NCBI GenBank assembly: GCA_028691435.1 | Contig: JAQUZG010000012.1 | Location: 1 to 19,662, forward strand | Direction: 5' to 3' | Source: Candidatus Iainarchaeum sp. | GTDB lineage: Archaea; Iainarchaeota; Iainarchaeia; Iainarchaeales; JAAZKV01 | Length of the DNA: 19,662 nucleotides | Shown here: one piece after another, positions 1-6,489 of the stretch | How the letters are laid out: each line of letters begins with the position of its first letter | Numbering within the stretch: the first letter of the stretch is position 1 | Program-made: the position numbers and the translations under genes | The notes under the pieces: generated by a model | What the model saw: only the letters and a program-made list of their open reading frames with translations | Told to the model about the DNA's origin: nothing | Database searches by the model: none

Positions 1-1686
1 GAAATTGATTTTATTGAAGTTAAAAAAATAGCTTATAAGTATGCTATAAAAAATGCATTTGAACACAAAAGTAAAGCACAAATTGGTGCTGTTGTTGGTA
101 AAGTAAAAGCACTTTTTCCAGAAGTTGATTTATCAAAAGCAATGCCTAGTATAAAAGAAGAAGTGGATAAAGTAAATTCATTAAATGAAACAGACTTAGA
201 AAATGAATATAATAAATTTAATGAAAGTGGTTTTGAATTAAAACAAGTGGAAAAAGAAAAAACTTTGCCTGAATTAAATTGGTTAAAAGAAGGAGAGAAA
301 TTAATTACTCGTTCTGCACCTTGTCCAACGGGGGCAATGCACTTTGGACACGCAAGACCATACATTTTAACAGATGAATATGTAAAAAAATATGGTGGAA
401 AATATATCATGCGTTTTGATGATACTGATCCAAAAGTAAAAATTCCAGAAAAAGAAATGTATCAAGAATTTCTTAATGATTTTAATTGGCTTGGGATAAA
501 AATTGACAGTGTATCAAATCAATCAGATCATCTAAATAGATATTATGAAATTATAGAACGACTAATTGAAATGAACCAAGCATATATTTGCTCTTGTGAA
601 GGAGAAGTTTGGAAAGATTTAATTTGGAAAAGTAAACCTTGTCCTTGTCGAGAAAAATCAATCGATGAACAAAAAAAAGAATGGCAAAGAATGCTTAATC
701 ATGAAATAAAAGAAGGACAAGCCGTAGTAAGATTAAAAACAGATTTAACAAGTAAAGATTCAAGTTTAAGAGATTACTGGATTGCAAAAGTAGTTGATGA
801 TCCAACAAAACACCCGAATGTTTCAACACATGACAAACATGTTTGGCCGTCATACAATCTTGCAAGTGCAGTTGATGATCATGACATGAATATTAATTTT
901 ATAATTAGAGGACAAGAACATATTGCAAATGAAGAAAAACAAAAAATATTATATTCTTATTTTAACTGGACTTATCCTCACACAATGTATCATGGAAAAA
1001 TTTCTAAACTTGGTGACATGGTGTTAAGTAAAAGTAAAATGAAAATAATTATGGAAAAAGAAGGCATACTTAGATATGATGATCCGCGAATGTCAACAAT
1101 AAAAGCATTTAAAAGAAGAGGAATTTTACCTGAGACTATTCGAAAAATAATTAATGCTTGTGGAATTGGAATAAGTGAAGTAAAAATTGAAATGGATATG
1201 ATTGCAGCTTTTAATAAACAATTTTTAGGTCAAGTTAACCAATATCCTTTTTTTGAAGAAGCAGCTGAAATTGAAATAATAAATTGTATAAATGGAACAA
1301 TTGAAAACAATGGGGAAAAAATAAATATTACTTCACCAATTCAAAAATTTTTAATAAATAAAAACGAATCAAAAGAATTTAATCCAAATGAAAAATACAG
1401 ATTAAGAAATGCATTCAACATAAAAATAAATGATGTGAATGAATTTAGTGTTTCATCAAATTTTATTTCATATGAAAAAATAAAAGATATAAAATCAATT
1501 GACTGGATAAGAAGTGCAATTGATGTTGATGTATTAATGTCTGATGGAAAAACAAAATCAGGCTTATCTACAATTTCAATTTTAAAAGAACAAGAAAGAA
1601 ATGAAATACAATTAAATGGAATAGGATTTGTTAATATTGAAAAATTAACTACTGAAAAAGTTTATTGTGTTTTTTCACACATTTAA
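1..1686 (+). CDS. gltX: Glutamyl-tRNA synthetase, archaeal type (5' end missing)
   Basis: Charges tRNA with glutamate in the cytoplasm. In archaea this enzyme is usually non-discriminating and also makes Glu-tRNA(Gln), later amidated by GatDE; that is family knowledge, not visible here. The frame is open from base 1, and residues before the first in-window ATG (142) read AQIGAVVGKVKALFPEVDL, which fits the N-terminal helical region of archaeal GluRS, so the true start lies upstream and 142 is not the start. The class I HIGH motif is HFGH (about 340-351), within PCPTGAMHFGHAR. The KMSKS loop is LSKSKM (1024-1041), followed by DDPRMSTIKAFKRRGI, typical of archaeal/eukaryotic GluRS/GlnRS. CSC and CPC cysteine pairs at about 589-597 and 640-648 could bind zinc (inference). 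The C-terminal beta-barrel anticodon-binding part is present. The stop overlaps the convergent gene by four bases. Confidence 0.95.
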   Translation, partial: EIDFIEVKKIAYKYAIKNAFEHKSKAQIGAVVGKVKALFPEVDLSKAMPSIKEEVDKVNSLNETDLENEYNKFNESGFELKQVEKEKTLPELNWLKEGEKLITRSAPCPTGAMHFGHARPYILTDEYVKKYGGKYIMRFDDTDPKVKIPEKEMYQEFLNDFNWLGIKIDSVSNQSDHLNRYYEIIERLIEMNQAYICSCEGEVWKDLIWKSKPCPCREKSIDEQKKEWQRMLNHEIKEGQAVVRLKTDLTSKDSSLRDYWIAKVVDDPTKHPNVSTHDKHVWPSYNLASAVDDHDMNINFIIRGQEHIANEEKQKILYSYFNWTYPHTMYHGKISKLGDMVLSKSKMKIIMEKEGILRYDDPRMSTIKAFKRRGILPETIRKIINACGIGISEVKIEMDMIAAFNKQFLGQVNQYPFFEEAAEIEIINCINGTIENNGEKINITSPIQKFLINKNESKEFNPNEKYRLRNAFNIKINDVNEFSVSSNFISYEKIKDIKSIDWIRSAIDVDVLMSDGKTKSGLSTISILKEQERNEIQLNGIGFVNIEKLTTEKVYCVFSHI

Positions 1687-2477
1687 TTTAATTTTTCTAA
1701 ATCGTGTCTATTAACTGGTTTTATTGCTTTAAAAAATTCATTTAATTCTTGATCAGTAAGATTTCTTTCTAAACTGTTTAATGTGAATGATATATTTTTT
1801 AATCTTGCTTCTTTAAATATTTCTCCATCTAATCCTCTTTGGAGTCTTTGCCTTTCAAGCCCCGTACTTGTTTTTAATGTATTTTCATATTGTCTAATTG
1901 TTTCTTTAGTAGAATTTAATCTCCAATTTACTTGTGTAATTTTAAAAGTTTTATTAGCTTCACTAGTACCTAGTTTTGCAGTTAAAAGAATTCTACTTAT
2001 TGAAATAGTCGGATCACTTGATTTTAATTTTTCTTGAATCCAAATTAATTTTTTTATTATTCCTGCATGAACTTGATTTGTTGGATTTAAATTTAATAAT
2101 TTACAACTTTTATACAAATTTTTTTGTTCTCTTTCACTCATTTTAGCTATGTTTTGAGTATGTGCTACTTGTTCAATAAATAGTCTTTCTCTGGCAGTAT
2201 TTTGTTGTCTAACTTGATTTATTTTTAATCCACCAAATGTTAATGTTCCAGCTACTGCTAAACTAGCTCCTGCTATTTTAGTACCTCTAATAAACTTTTG
2301 TTTTTTAGTTAACTCTTCTTTTCTTACTTGACTAGTATCTGTTGGTGAAGTTTTTGTTGTAATTGGTTGAGGTCTTTTGGTGCCTCTAGTAAATTTTAAA
2401 AATTGTTTTAATTTTAAAGCTCTTTCTTTAAGAGTTGTCTTTTTTGGACTTGAATGTGATTTATTTATAGGTCTCAT
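1683..2477 (-). CDS. Unrecognised protein with one membrane segment
   Basis: I do not recognise this 264-residue protein. The first 65 residues are very basic and rich in Ser, Thr and Lys, likely cytoplasmic. Residues about 68-86 (IAGASLAVAGTLTFGGLKI) form one probable membrane helix. The remaining 175 residues are charged and helical-looking with no cysteine-rich or catalytic motif I can name. A short motif, KF(T/I)RGTK, occurs twice (residues 28-34 and 61-67), the second directly before the membrane segment. The gene converges on gltX with a four-base overlap and diverges from the GLUG gene at 2568. The ATG at 2475-2477 lies about 30 bases after a TATA-like box on the minus strand, supporting this start and a near-leaderless transcript. 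The reading frame is long and uninterrupted, and codon use resembles its neighbours, so I take it as real. Confidence 0.75.
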   Translation of the reverse strand: MRPINKSHSSPKKTTLKERALKLKQFLKFTRGTKRPQPITTKTSPTDTSQVRKEELTKKQKFIRGTKIAGASLAVAGTLTFGGLKINQVRQQNTARERLFIEQVAHTQNIAKMSEREQKNLYKSCKLLNLNPTNQVHAGIIKKLIWIQEKLKSSDPTISISRILLTAKLGTSEANKTFKITQVNWRLNSTKETIRQYENTLKTSTGLERQRLQRGLDGEIFKEARLKNISFTLNSLERNLTDQELNEFFKAIKPVNRHDLEKLN

Positions 2478-2500
2478 AATATGTTAATATATTAAAATCT

Positions 2501-2512
2501 ATTTAAATATAT
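2501..2512 (-). promoter_or_regulatory. TATA-like box of the unrecognised minus-strand gene
   Basis: The stretch atttaaatatat reads as an archaeal TATA box on the minus strand. Its distance to the ATG at 2477 predicts transcription starting a few bases before the start codon. It is nearly palindromic, so direction is inferred from the gene positions. Confidence 0.5.
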
Positions 2513-2532
2513 CTTTGATTAATTGATTAAGC

Positions 2533-2550
2533 AAAACCTTTTTATACAAT
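2533..2550 (+). promoter_or_regulatory. BRE/TATA promoter of the first GLUG gene
   Basis: AAAACC followed by tttttatacaat looks like a BRE plus TATA box. The T-rich core lies about 27 bases before the ATG at 2568, which predicts a leaderless mRNA beginning at or next to that ATG. This is the main reason for preferring 2568 over the upstream in-frame TTG at 2523, which lies before the TATA box. Confidence 0.6.
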
Positions 2551-2567
2551 ATATTCATTCATTTAAT

Positions 2568-4754
2568 ATGTCTAAATCTAATTATGCACAAGCTTCTTTA
2601 GAATATTTGCTTATTATTGGTGTTGCTGTTTTAGTTGCAGCAATTATTATAGGGGTTGTTATCACATCTATTGATTCAGGCAAGGATGTTGTACAAAATA
2701 ATGATGATGATGCAAAAGATTTGTTCAATAAATTTGATGACTTGGCTGGCGAGTTAGAACTTAAAACAGTTGGATTAGATAAAGTTGAATTTTCTATTAA
2801 TGATAATTATGCAGTTGATGTGAATAATAATTCTGATAATCAAATTGTTATTGTTAAAGTAGTAAGTGAAAATAACTCTTATAACGATCTTAATATTATA
2901 GTTGATTCTTTTGATTCTAATACCGTTTCTATTAGTGATTTAAATATTATGAGTTATTGTGGTGATTCTTCTTCAGTTTTAAAATTTATTTTTGTACTTG
3001 AATTTAATGGAATACAGTATTCTATTCCAGTTGAAATGGATTGTAGTTTATTTAATGTATGTGTTAATAATGGTACAACAAAATATTATCTGTTGTCTTA
3101 TCCTTTGAATGCCTCAATTCCAGTTAGTTCAGTTTTTGCTAACTTTGGGTATGAAACAAAAATCTTAATTGTTGATATTAATGGTATTAGAGATAACACT
3201 TGTACATTTACTAAGACTTTATTTGGATGGGATAAAAATGGGAATTGTGGAAGTGGTGCTAATTCATATTATCTTAGTGCAGGTGATCCATTTTGGGTAA
3301 TCATTCCAAGTTGTGATTTAGATAAATATTCAGACATAAATAAATTAATTGAGAATATTGTTTATACTGGAACAAACCCTATTACTACAAAAACAATTGC
3401 TTTAGATGGACGGTCAAATGTCTTTTTAACAACTCCTAAATGTTATGAAAATTATACTTTTGGAAAAATCTTAGAAGACATTAATATTACTGGGACAGTA
3501 ATTAGTAAATTTGGATCTAATAATTTATGGGAATCATCGGCAACTTATGTTTCTTCAATTTTTGGTTCAACTGGATCTCCTCATTGTGAAGGAATTAGTT
3601 GTAATGAAAAAGTGAGCAATTTAGAAGCCTATATAATTCATAGTAATTCATCAAATTATACTTCATGGGCGCCAAAATGTGAAAATGAATCAAATGTAAT
3701 TCCAATTACAAATTGTACTGAATTACAAAATATTCAAAGTAAACTTGATGGAAATTATATTTTAATGAATGATATTGATTGTTCATCATTTTCAAATTTT
3801 ACTCCAATTGGAACTATGACTAATCCTTTTAATGGAATTTTTAATGGTCAAAATCATGCTATAAAAAATTTAACAGTTAATTTACCTGATCAAAATTACA
3901 TTGGATTATTTGGGGTAGTACATCATGCAAAATTTTCTAGTTTAGATTATAATTTATCTTTGCCCAATATTTTTGATTTTAATTTAATTTCTTTTAATGT
4001 AACTGGTAAAAATGATGTTGGTAGTTTAGCAGGATCTGTTGCATCAGAAGCGTATATAATAAATGTTAATTCAACAGGAGTTATTAATGGTGAAAAAAAT
4101 GTGGGAGGTTTAATTGGCGAACATACTGCGCATAGATTAAAATCTACTAGTTTTGTTGGACAAGTATCTGGCACAGGGGCTGTTGGGGGACTTGTTGGTT
4201 ATTCAAATTATGGTGGAATCAGGGATAGTTCTTCTAGAGGTATTGTTTCAATTAAAGATTCTGTTGTTTCTGGAAGTGTTGGTGGTTTTATTGGGAGTAG
4301 TTCTTTTGCAAGTGTGATCAATTCTTTTTTTATAGGTACAATTTATGGGAAAGGTATTGCTGGTGGGTTTATTGGAGATAGTTATAATTCAACTATTAAT
4401 AATTCTTTTGTACAAGCAACAGTTGTATGTAATAAAAATTGTTCTTTTGTTGGGGGATTTATTGGTTTAAGTAATTTATCTAGTTTAACTAACACTTATT
4501 ATAGAAGTTTAATTGATAGTAATGGTTATAGTGTTGGTGGATTAATTGGTGCTAGAAATTATGGGTCTGTAACAAATTCTTACTGGGATATTAACACTTC
4601 AACTAAAACAATTTCTGCTGGTGGGACTGGTAAAACAACACAAGAAATGTTGCAACAATCAACTTTTGTAAATTGGGATTTTTCAAATATTTGGGCAATT
4701 GATTCATCAAAAAATGATGGTTATCCATACTTAAAAAATAATCCACCTAACTAA
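2568..4754 (+). CDS. Class III signal-peptide GLUG-repeat surface protein
   Basis: A likely secreted or pilin-like surface protein of 728 residues. The N-terminus reads SNYAQASLEYLLIIGVAVL: Gln8, Glu12 and Tyr13 form the QxxxEY core of an archaeal class III signal peptide, followed by a hydrophobic stretch to about residue 33. Such peptides are cut just before the Gln by an EppA-type prepilin peptidase and the helix packs into a filament (family knowledge). The middle is Asn/Ser/Thr-rich with many N-x-S/T sites and several cysteines. From about residue 443 to 675 there are eight GLUG-type units (such as VGGLIGE, VGGLVGY, VGGFIGS, AGGFIGD), which build a right-handed beta-helix in adhesin-like proteins. 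It ends in a W-D-F..IW..GYPYLK closing module shared with the protein at 14611. No C-terminal sorting tail is visible. Start chosen from TATA spacing and the signal peptide. Binding target unknown. Confidence 0.85.
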   Translation: MSKSNYAQASLEYLLIIGVAVLVAAIIIGVVITSIDSGKDVVQNNDDDAKDLFNKFDDLAGELELKTVGLDKVEFSINDNYAVDVNNNSDNQIVIVKVVSENNSYNDLNIIVDSFDSNTVSISDLNIMSYCGDSSSVLKFIFVLEFNGIQYSIPVEMDCSLFNVCVNNGTTKYYLLSYPLNASIPVSSVFANFGYETKILIVDINGIRDNTCTFTKTLFGWDKNGNCGSGANSYYLSAGDPFWVIIPSCDLDKYSDINKLIENIVYTGTNPITTKTIALDGRSNVFLTTPKCYENYTFGKILEDINITGTVISKFGSNNLWESSATYVSSIFGSTGSPHCEGISCNEKVSNLEAYIIHSNSSNYTSWAPKCENESNVIPITNCTELQNIQSKLDGNYILMNDIDCSSFSNFTPIGTMTNPFNGIFNGQNHAIKNLTVNLPDQNYIGLFGVVHHAKFSSLDYNLSLPNIFDFNLISFNVTGKNDVGSLAGSVASEAYIINVNSTGVINGEKNVGGLIGEHTAHRLKSTSFVGQVSGTGAVGGLVGYSNYGGIRDSSSRGIVSIKDSVVSGSVGGFIGSSSFASVINSFFIGTIYGKGIAGGFIGDSYNSTINNSFVQATVVCNKNCSFVGGFIGLSNLSSLTNTYYRSLIDSNGYSVGGLIGARNYGSVTNSYWDINTSTKTISAGGTGKTTQEMLQQSTFVNWDFSNIWAIDSSKNDGYPYLKNNPPN

Positions 4755-4764
4755 AATTTTAATC

Positions 4765-4790
4765 ATTGGATTAATTCCAATCATTTTTAA
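4765..4790 (+). terminator. Probable terminator after the first GLUG gene
   Basis: Six-base inverted repeat attgga (4765-4770) / tccaat (4776-4781) with a 5-base loop, followed by a T-rich run, ten bases after the stop codon at 4754. Consistent with an intrinsic terminator; not proven. Confidence 0.4.
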
Positions 4791-4800
4791 ACCTTTTTAA
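4789..4800 (+). promoter_or_regulatory. Candidate promoter of the L7Ae operon
   Basis: AAACCTTTTTAA closely matches the AAAACCTTTTTATA box in front of the gene at 2568. If used with the same 27-base spacing, transcription would begin near 4820 and leave a leader of about 74 bases ahead of the L7Ae ATG. A second TATA-like stretch at about 4809-4816 is an alternative and would give a shorter leader. Confidence 0.45.
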
Positions 4801-4820
4801 TCCAAATTTTATTATAATAT

Positions 4821-4843
4821 CTTGTTTCTGCCGATGAAACAGG
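4821..4843 (+). promoter_or_regulatory. Hairpin in the L7Ae leader
   Basis: cttgtttc (4821-4828) can pair with gaaacagg (4836-4843) through eight pairs including one G-U wobble, leaving the loop tgccgat. It falls at the predicted 5' end of the L7Ae mRNA. L7Ae proteins bind kink-turns and at least one archaeal L7Ae is known to regulate its own mRNA that way, but this hairpin lacks the tandem G-A pairs of a standard kink-turn. Confidence 0.3.
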
Positions 4844-4893
4844 TGTCGTTTAAGTCAATTGATTTAAATGAGCAGTTTGTGGAGGTGTACAAC

Positions 4894-5253
4894 ATGGCAG
4901 AATATGTAAAATTTGAATTAACTAGTGAATTAAGAGCTAGAACAGCAGAAATCGTTGAAAAATCAGCTAAAGGAAAAATTAAAGCAGGTTTAAACGAAGT
5001 AACAAAAGCAATTGAAAGAGGAACTGCAAAATTAGTTGTTATTGCTGAAGATGTATCTCCAGTAGAACTTGTAATGCACATACCAATTTTATGTAAAGAA
5101 AAAAATATTCCTTACTCATACATTGCAACAAAAAAAGAACTTGGCGAAAAATCAAAATTAAGAATGACTACATCAGCAATTGCAATAATTGAATCTCCTG
5201 CTGAAAATGATATAAAAGATTTAGCAGCAAAATTAAATGAATTAAGTAAATAA
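4894..5253 (+). CDS. rpl7ae: Ribosomal protein L7Ae
   Basis: A 119-residue RNA-binding protein of the large ribosomal subunit that also serves in C/D and H/ACA guide RNPs and RNase P in archaea, where it recognises kink-turns. The diagnostic segment is GLNEVTKAIERGTAKLVVIA, containing the NEVTK RNA-contact motif, followed by EDVSPVELVMHIPILCKEKN and YSYIATKKELGE, all characteristic of the family. Length is normal. I start at 4894 because a strong ribosome binding site, ggaggtg (4881-4887), lies seven bases before this ATG and MAEYVKFE is a typical N-terminus; the longer in-frame opening from a TTG at 4822 falls in the leader. It is the first gene of the cluster L7Ae-S28e-L24e-NDK-aIF5B, a grouping conserved across archaea. 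The S28e start follows 15 bases after the stop. Confidence 0.96.
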   Translation: MAEYVKFELTSELRARTAEIVEKSAKGKIKAGLNEVTKAIERGTAKLVVIAEDVSPVELVMHIPILCKEKNIPYSYIATKKELGEKSKLRMTTSAIAIIESPAENDIKDLAAKLNELSK

Positions 5254-5254
5254 A

Positions 5255-5264
5255 GGGGTTGATT
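5255..5264 (+). promoter_or_regulatory. Unusual ribosome binding site of S28e
   Basis: The site before the ATG at 5269 reads GGGGTTGATT, i.e. the archaeal GGAGGTGAT consensus with an additional T. Near-identical sites precede aIF5B (6477-6484) and S27ae (12031-12040), suggesting a recurring form in this genome. Confidence 0.5.
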
Positions 5265-5268
5265 GAAA

Positions 5269-5478
5269 ATGGCTGATGATAGAGGAACTCCTGCAGAAGT
5301 TGTAGAAGTAGTAAAAACAACTGGTGTTCATGGAGAAATTACTCAAATTCTTTGCAAAATCCTTGATGGATATGAAAAAGGAAGAATAAAAAGAAGAAAC
5401 ACTCTTGGAACAATTAGAAAAGGGGATATAATAATATTATTAGATACAGAAAGAGAAGCAAAAGAAATTAAATCATAA
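5269..5478 (+). CDS. rps28e: Ribosomal protein S28e
   Basis: A 69-residue small-subunit protein with an OB-like fold near the mRNA exit channel. The sequence MADDRGTPAEVVEV, then TGVHGEITQILCKILDGYEKGR, RRNTLGTIRKGDIIIL and TEREAKEIK matches the family from end to end with no gaps, including the RRN..G..R.GD core. I start at the ATG at 5269 rather than the in-frame TTG two codons earlier (5263), since the TTG lies inside the ribosome binding site. It is the second gene of the L7Ae cluster, 15 bases after L7Ae and 40 bases before L24e, so most likely co-transcribed. Confidence 0.96.
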   Translation: MADDRGTPAEVVEVVKTTGVHGEITQILCKILDGYEKGRIKRRNTLGTIRKGDIIILLDTEREAKEIKS

Positions 5479-5493
5479 ATTTCTTTTGTCTAA

Positions 5494-5513
5494 TCACTAG
5501 CGTAGTGAGGTGA
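5494..5513 (+). promoter_or_regulatory. Hairpin overlapping the L24e ribosome binding site
   Basis: tcacta (5494-5499) and tagtga (5503-5508) form a perfect six-base stem with a gcg loop. The Shine-Dalgarno stretch gaggtga is 5507-5513, so two of its bases are in the stem. The same tcac can instead pair with the gtga at 5510-5513, which would hide more of the site. This could tune L24e translation; it could also be chance. Confidence 0.35.
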
Positions 5514-5518
5514 AAAAA

Positions 5519-5758
5519 ATGGTAAAATGTAGTTTTTGTGGTAAGGATTTAAAAGAAGGTTCTGGAAAAATCTATGCAAAAAAAGATGGAACAGTATTTT
5601 ATTTTTGTTCAGGTAAATGTGAAAAAAATTTAATTGAATTAAAAAGAAAACCTGTTAAAGTAAAATGGACTGATGCATATAATAAATTAAAACAAACCTT
5701 GATTGCATCAAAAGGAACATCAAAAGATAAATCTAAAAAAGTAGTAAAAAAAGAATAA
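5519..5758 (+). CDS. rpl24e: Ribosomal protein L24e
   Basis: A 79-residue large-subunit zinc protein. The start MVKCSFCGKDLKEGSG.IYAKKDGTVFYFCSGKCEKN is diagnostic. CxxC near the N-terminus and CxxxC about 28 residues later form the four-cysteine zinc site (a treble-clef-like fold). The segment KRKPVKVKWTDAYNKL is the usual continuation, followed by a short Lys-rich tail of about 20 residues. I use the ATG at 5519, preceded by a perfect gaggtga, not the in-frame GTG three codons upstream, which lies within that ribosome binding site. It is the third gene of the L7Ae cluster and the last before a strong inverted repeat, so the promoter-proximal transcript may end here. Confidence 0.95.
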   Translation: MVKCSFCGKDLKEGSGKIYAKKDGTVFYFCSGKCEKNLIELKRKPVKVKWTDAYNKLKQTLIASKGTSKDKSKKVVKKE

Positions 5759-5766
5759 TTAAATAT

Positions 5767-5815
5767 TTGATTAATTTAGATAATACTAAATTAATCAATT
5801 TAATTTATTTAACAA
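5767..5815 (+). terminator. Probable terminator after L24e
   Basis: Perfect 12-base inverted repeat ttgattaattta (5767-5778) / taaattaatcaa (5787-5798) with an 8-base loop, followed by a T-rich stretch. It starts nine bases after the L24e stop. Confidence 0.5.
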
Positions 5816-5838
5816 TTAATTTAATGGAGAAATACAAA

Positions 5839-5846
5839 TTTTATAT
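5839..5846 (+). promoter_or_regulatory. TATA-like box of ndk
   Basis: ttttatat inside an A/T-rich stretch, about 29 bases before the ATG at 5868. With usual archaeal spacing, transcription would begin only a few bases before the start codon, although an aggtgg ribosome binding site (5858-5863) is also present. Confidence 0.4.
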
Positions 5847-5867
5847 TTTAAATTATTAGGTGGTTTT

Positions 5868-6353
5868 ATGGTAAGACGAACAGTAATTATAATTAAACCA
5901 GATGCAGTAAATAGAAGTTTGATTGGTGAAATTTTATCACGATTTGAAAAAAAAGGATTAAAAATAGTTGGAATGAAATTAATGAGATTTGATGTAAATA
6001 AAATAGACGAACATTATGGTCATCATAAAGAAAAACCTTTTTTTAAAGAACTTTCTGACTTTATGTCAAGTATTCCCTGTGTATTTATGGTTCTTGAAGG
6101 AAAAGATGCAGTAAATGTAGTTAGAAAATTTGTTGGAAAAACAAATGGTCGGGATGCAGAACCTGGAACAATTAGAGGGGATTACTCAATGAGTACACAA
6201 TCTAATGTAATCCATGCAAACGGAGATGAAAATGCAGCAAAAATTGAAATCAAAAGATTCTTTAAAGATGAAGAATTAATAAATTATGAAAAAATTGATT
6301 TTAATTGGCTTTATGCGAGTTCAGAAAAATCAAAATTTGAAGAAAAAGATTAA
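5868..6353 (+). CDS. ndk: Nucleoside diphosphate kinase
   Basis: Transfers the terminal phosphate from ATP to other nucleoside diphosphates through a phosphohistidine, balancing NTP pools. This 161-residue protein begins RTVIIIKPDAV with the nucleotide-binding Lys10, then LIGEILSRFEKKGLKIVGMKL, Y50, VFMVLEGKDAV and GTIRGDYS, all family landmarks. The catalytic histidine is His116 in NVIHANGDENAA. Most relatives read NVIHGSDSxExA or HASDSPE; here the loop after His is changed and one residue shorter. The C-terminus keeps the Trp-Leu-Tyr of the closing helix and adds a short charged tail. The start has an aggtgg site five bases upstream. Position between L24e and aIF5B is conserved in archaea. 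Activity is likely because the phosphate-handling residues remain. Confidence 0.95.
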   Translation: MVRRTVIIIKPDAVNRSLIGEILSRFEKKGLKIVGMKLMRFDVNKIDEHYGHHKEKPFFKELSDFMSSIPCVFMVLEGKDAVNVVRKFVGKTNGRDAEPGTIRGDYSMSTQSNVIHANGDENAAKIEIKRFFKDEELINYEKIDFNWLYASSEKSKFEEKD

Positions 6354-6361
6354 ATAAATTA

Positions 6362-6420
6362 TTAATTGTAATTAGTTTAATATTAATTACAATTAAATTG
6401 TTTTTATTATTTTTATTGTT
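6362..6420 (+). terminator. Probable terminator after ndk
   Basis: Perfect 12-base inverted repeat ttaattgtaatt (6362-6373) / aattacaattaa (6385-6396), followed by tgtttttattatttttattg. It begins nine bases after the ndk stop. The rest of the 136-base gap to aIF5B is A/T-only-like DNA with no other clear structure. Confidence 0.5.
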
Positions 6421-6489
6421 ATTATATTATTAATTTAATAAATTGTATAATTATTAGTTTAATAAATAATTAATTTGAGTTGATTAAAG

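Noticed and set aside
2523..2567. TTG start adding 15 residues to the first GLUG protein
   Set aside because: It lies before the TATA box and would put a non-signal segment ahead of a well-formed class III signal peptide; ATG 2568 fits promoter spacing.
4828..4843. Standard kink-turn in the L7Ae leader
   Set aside because: CTG and CGATGA resemble D and C boxes, but the tandem G-A pairs cannot form and the loop is too small. Kept only as a candidate hairpin.
4822..4893. TTG-started extension of L7Ae
   Set aside because: The family begins at MAEYVKFE, and a strong ggaggtg site precedes the ATG at 4894.
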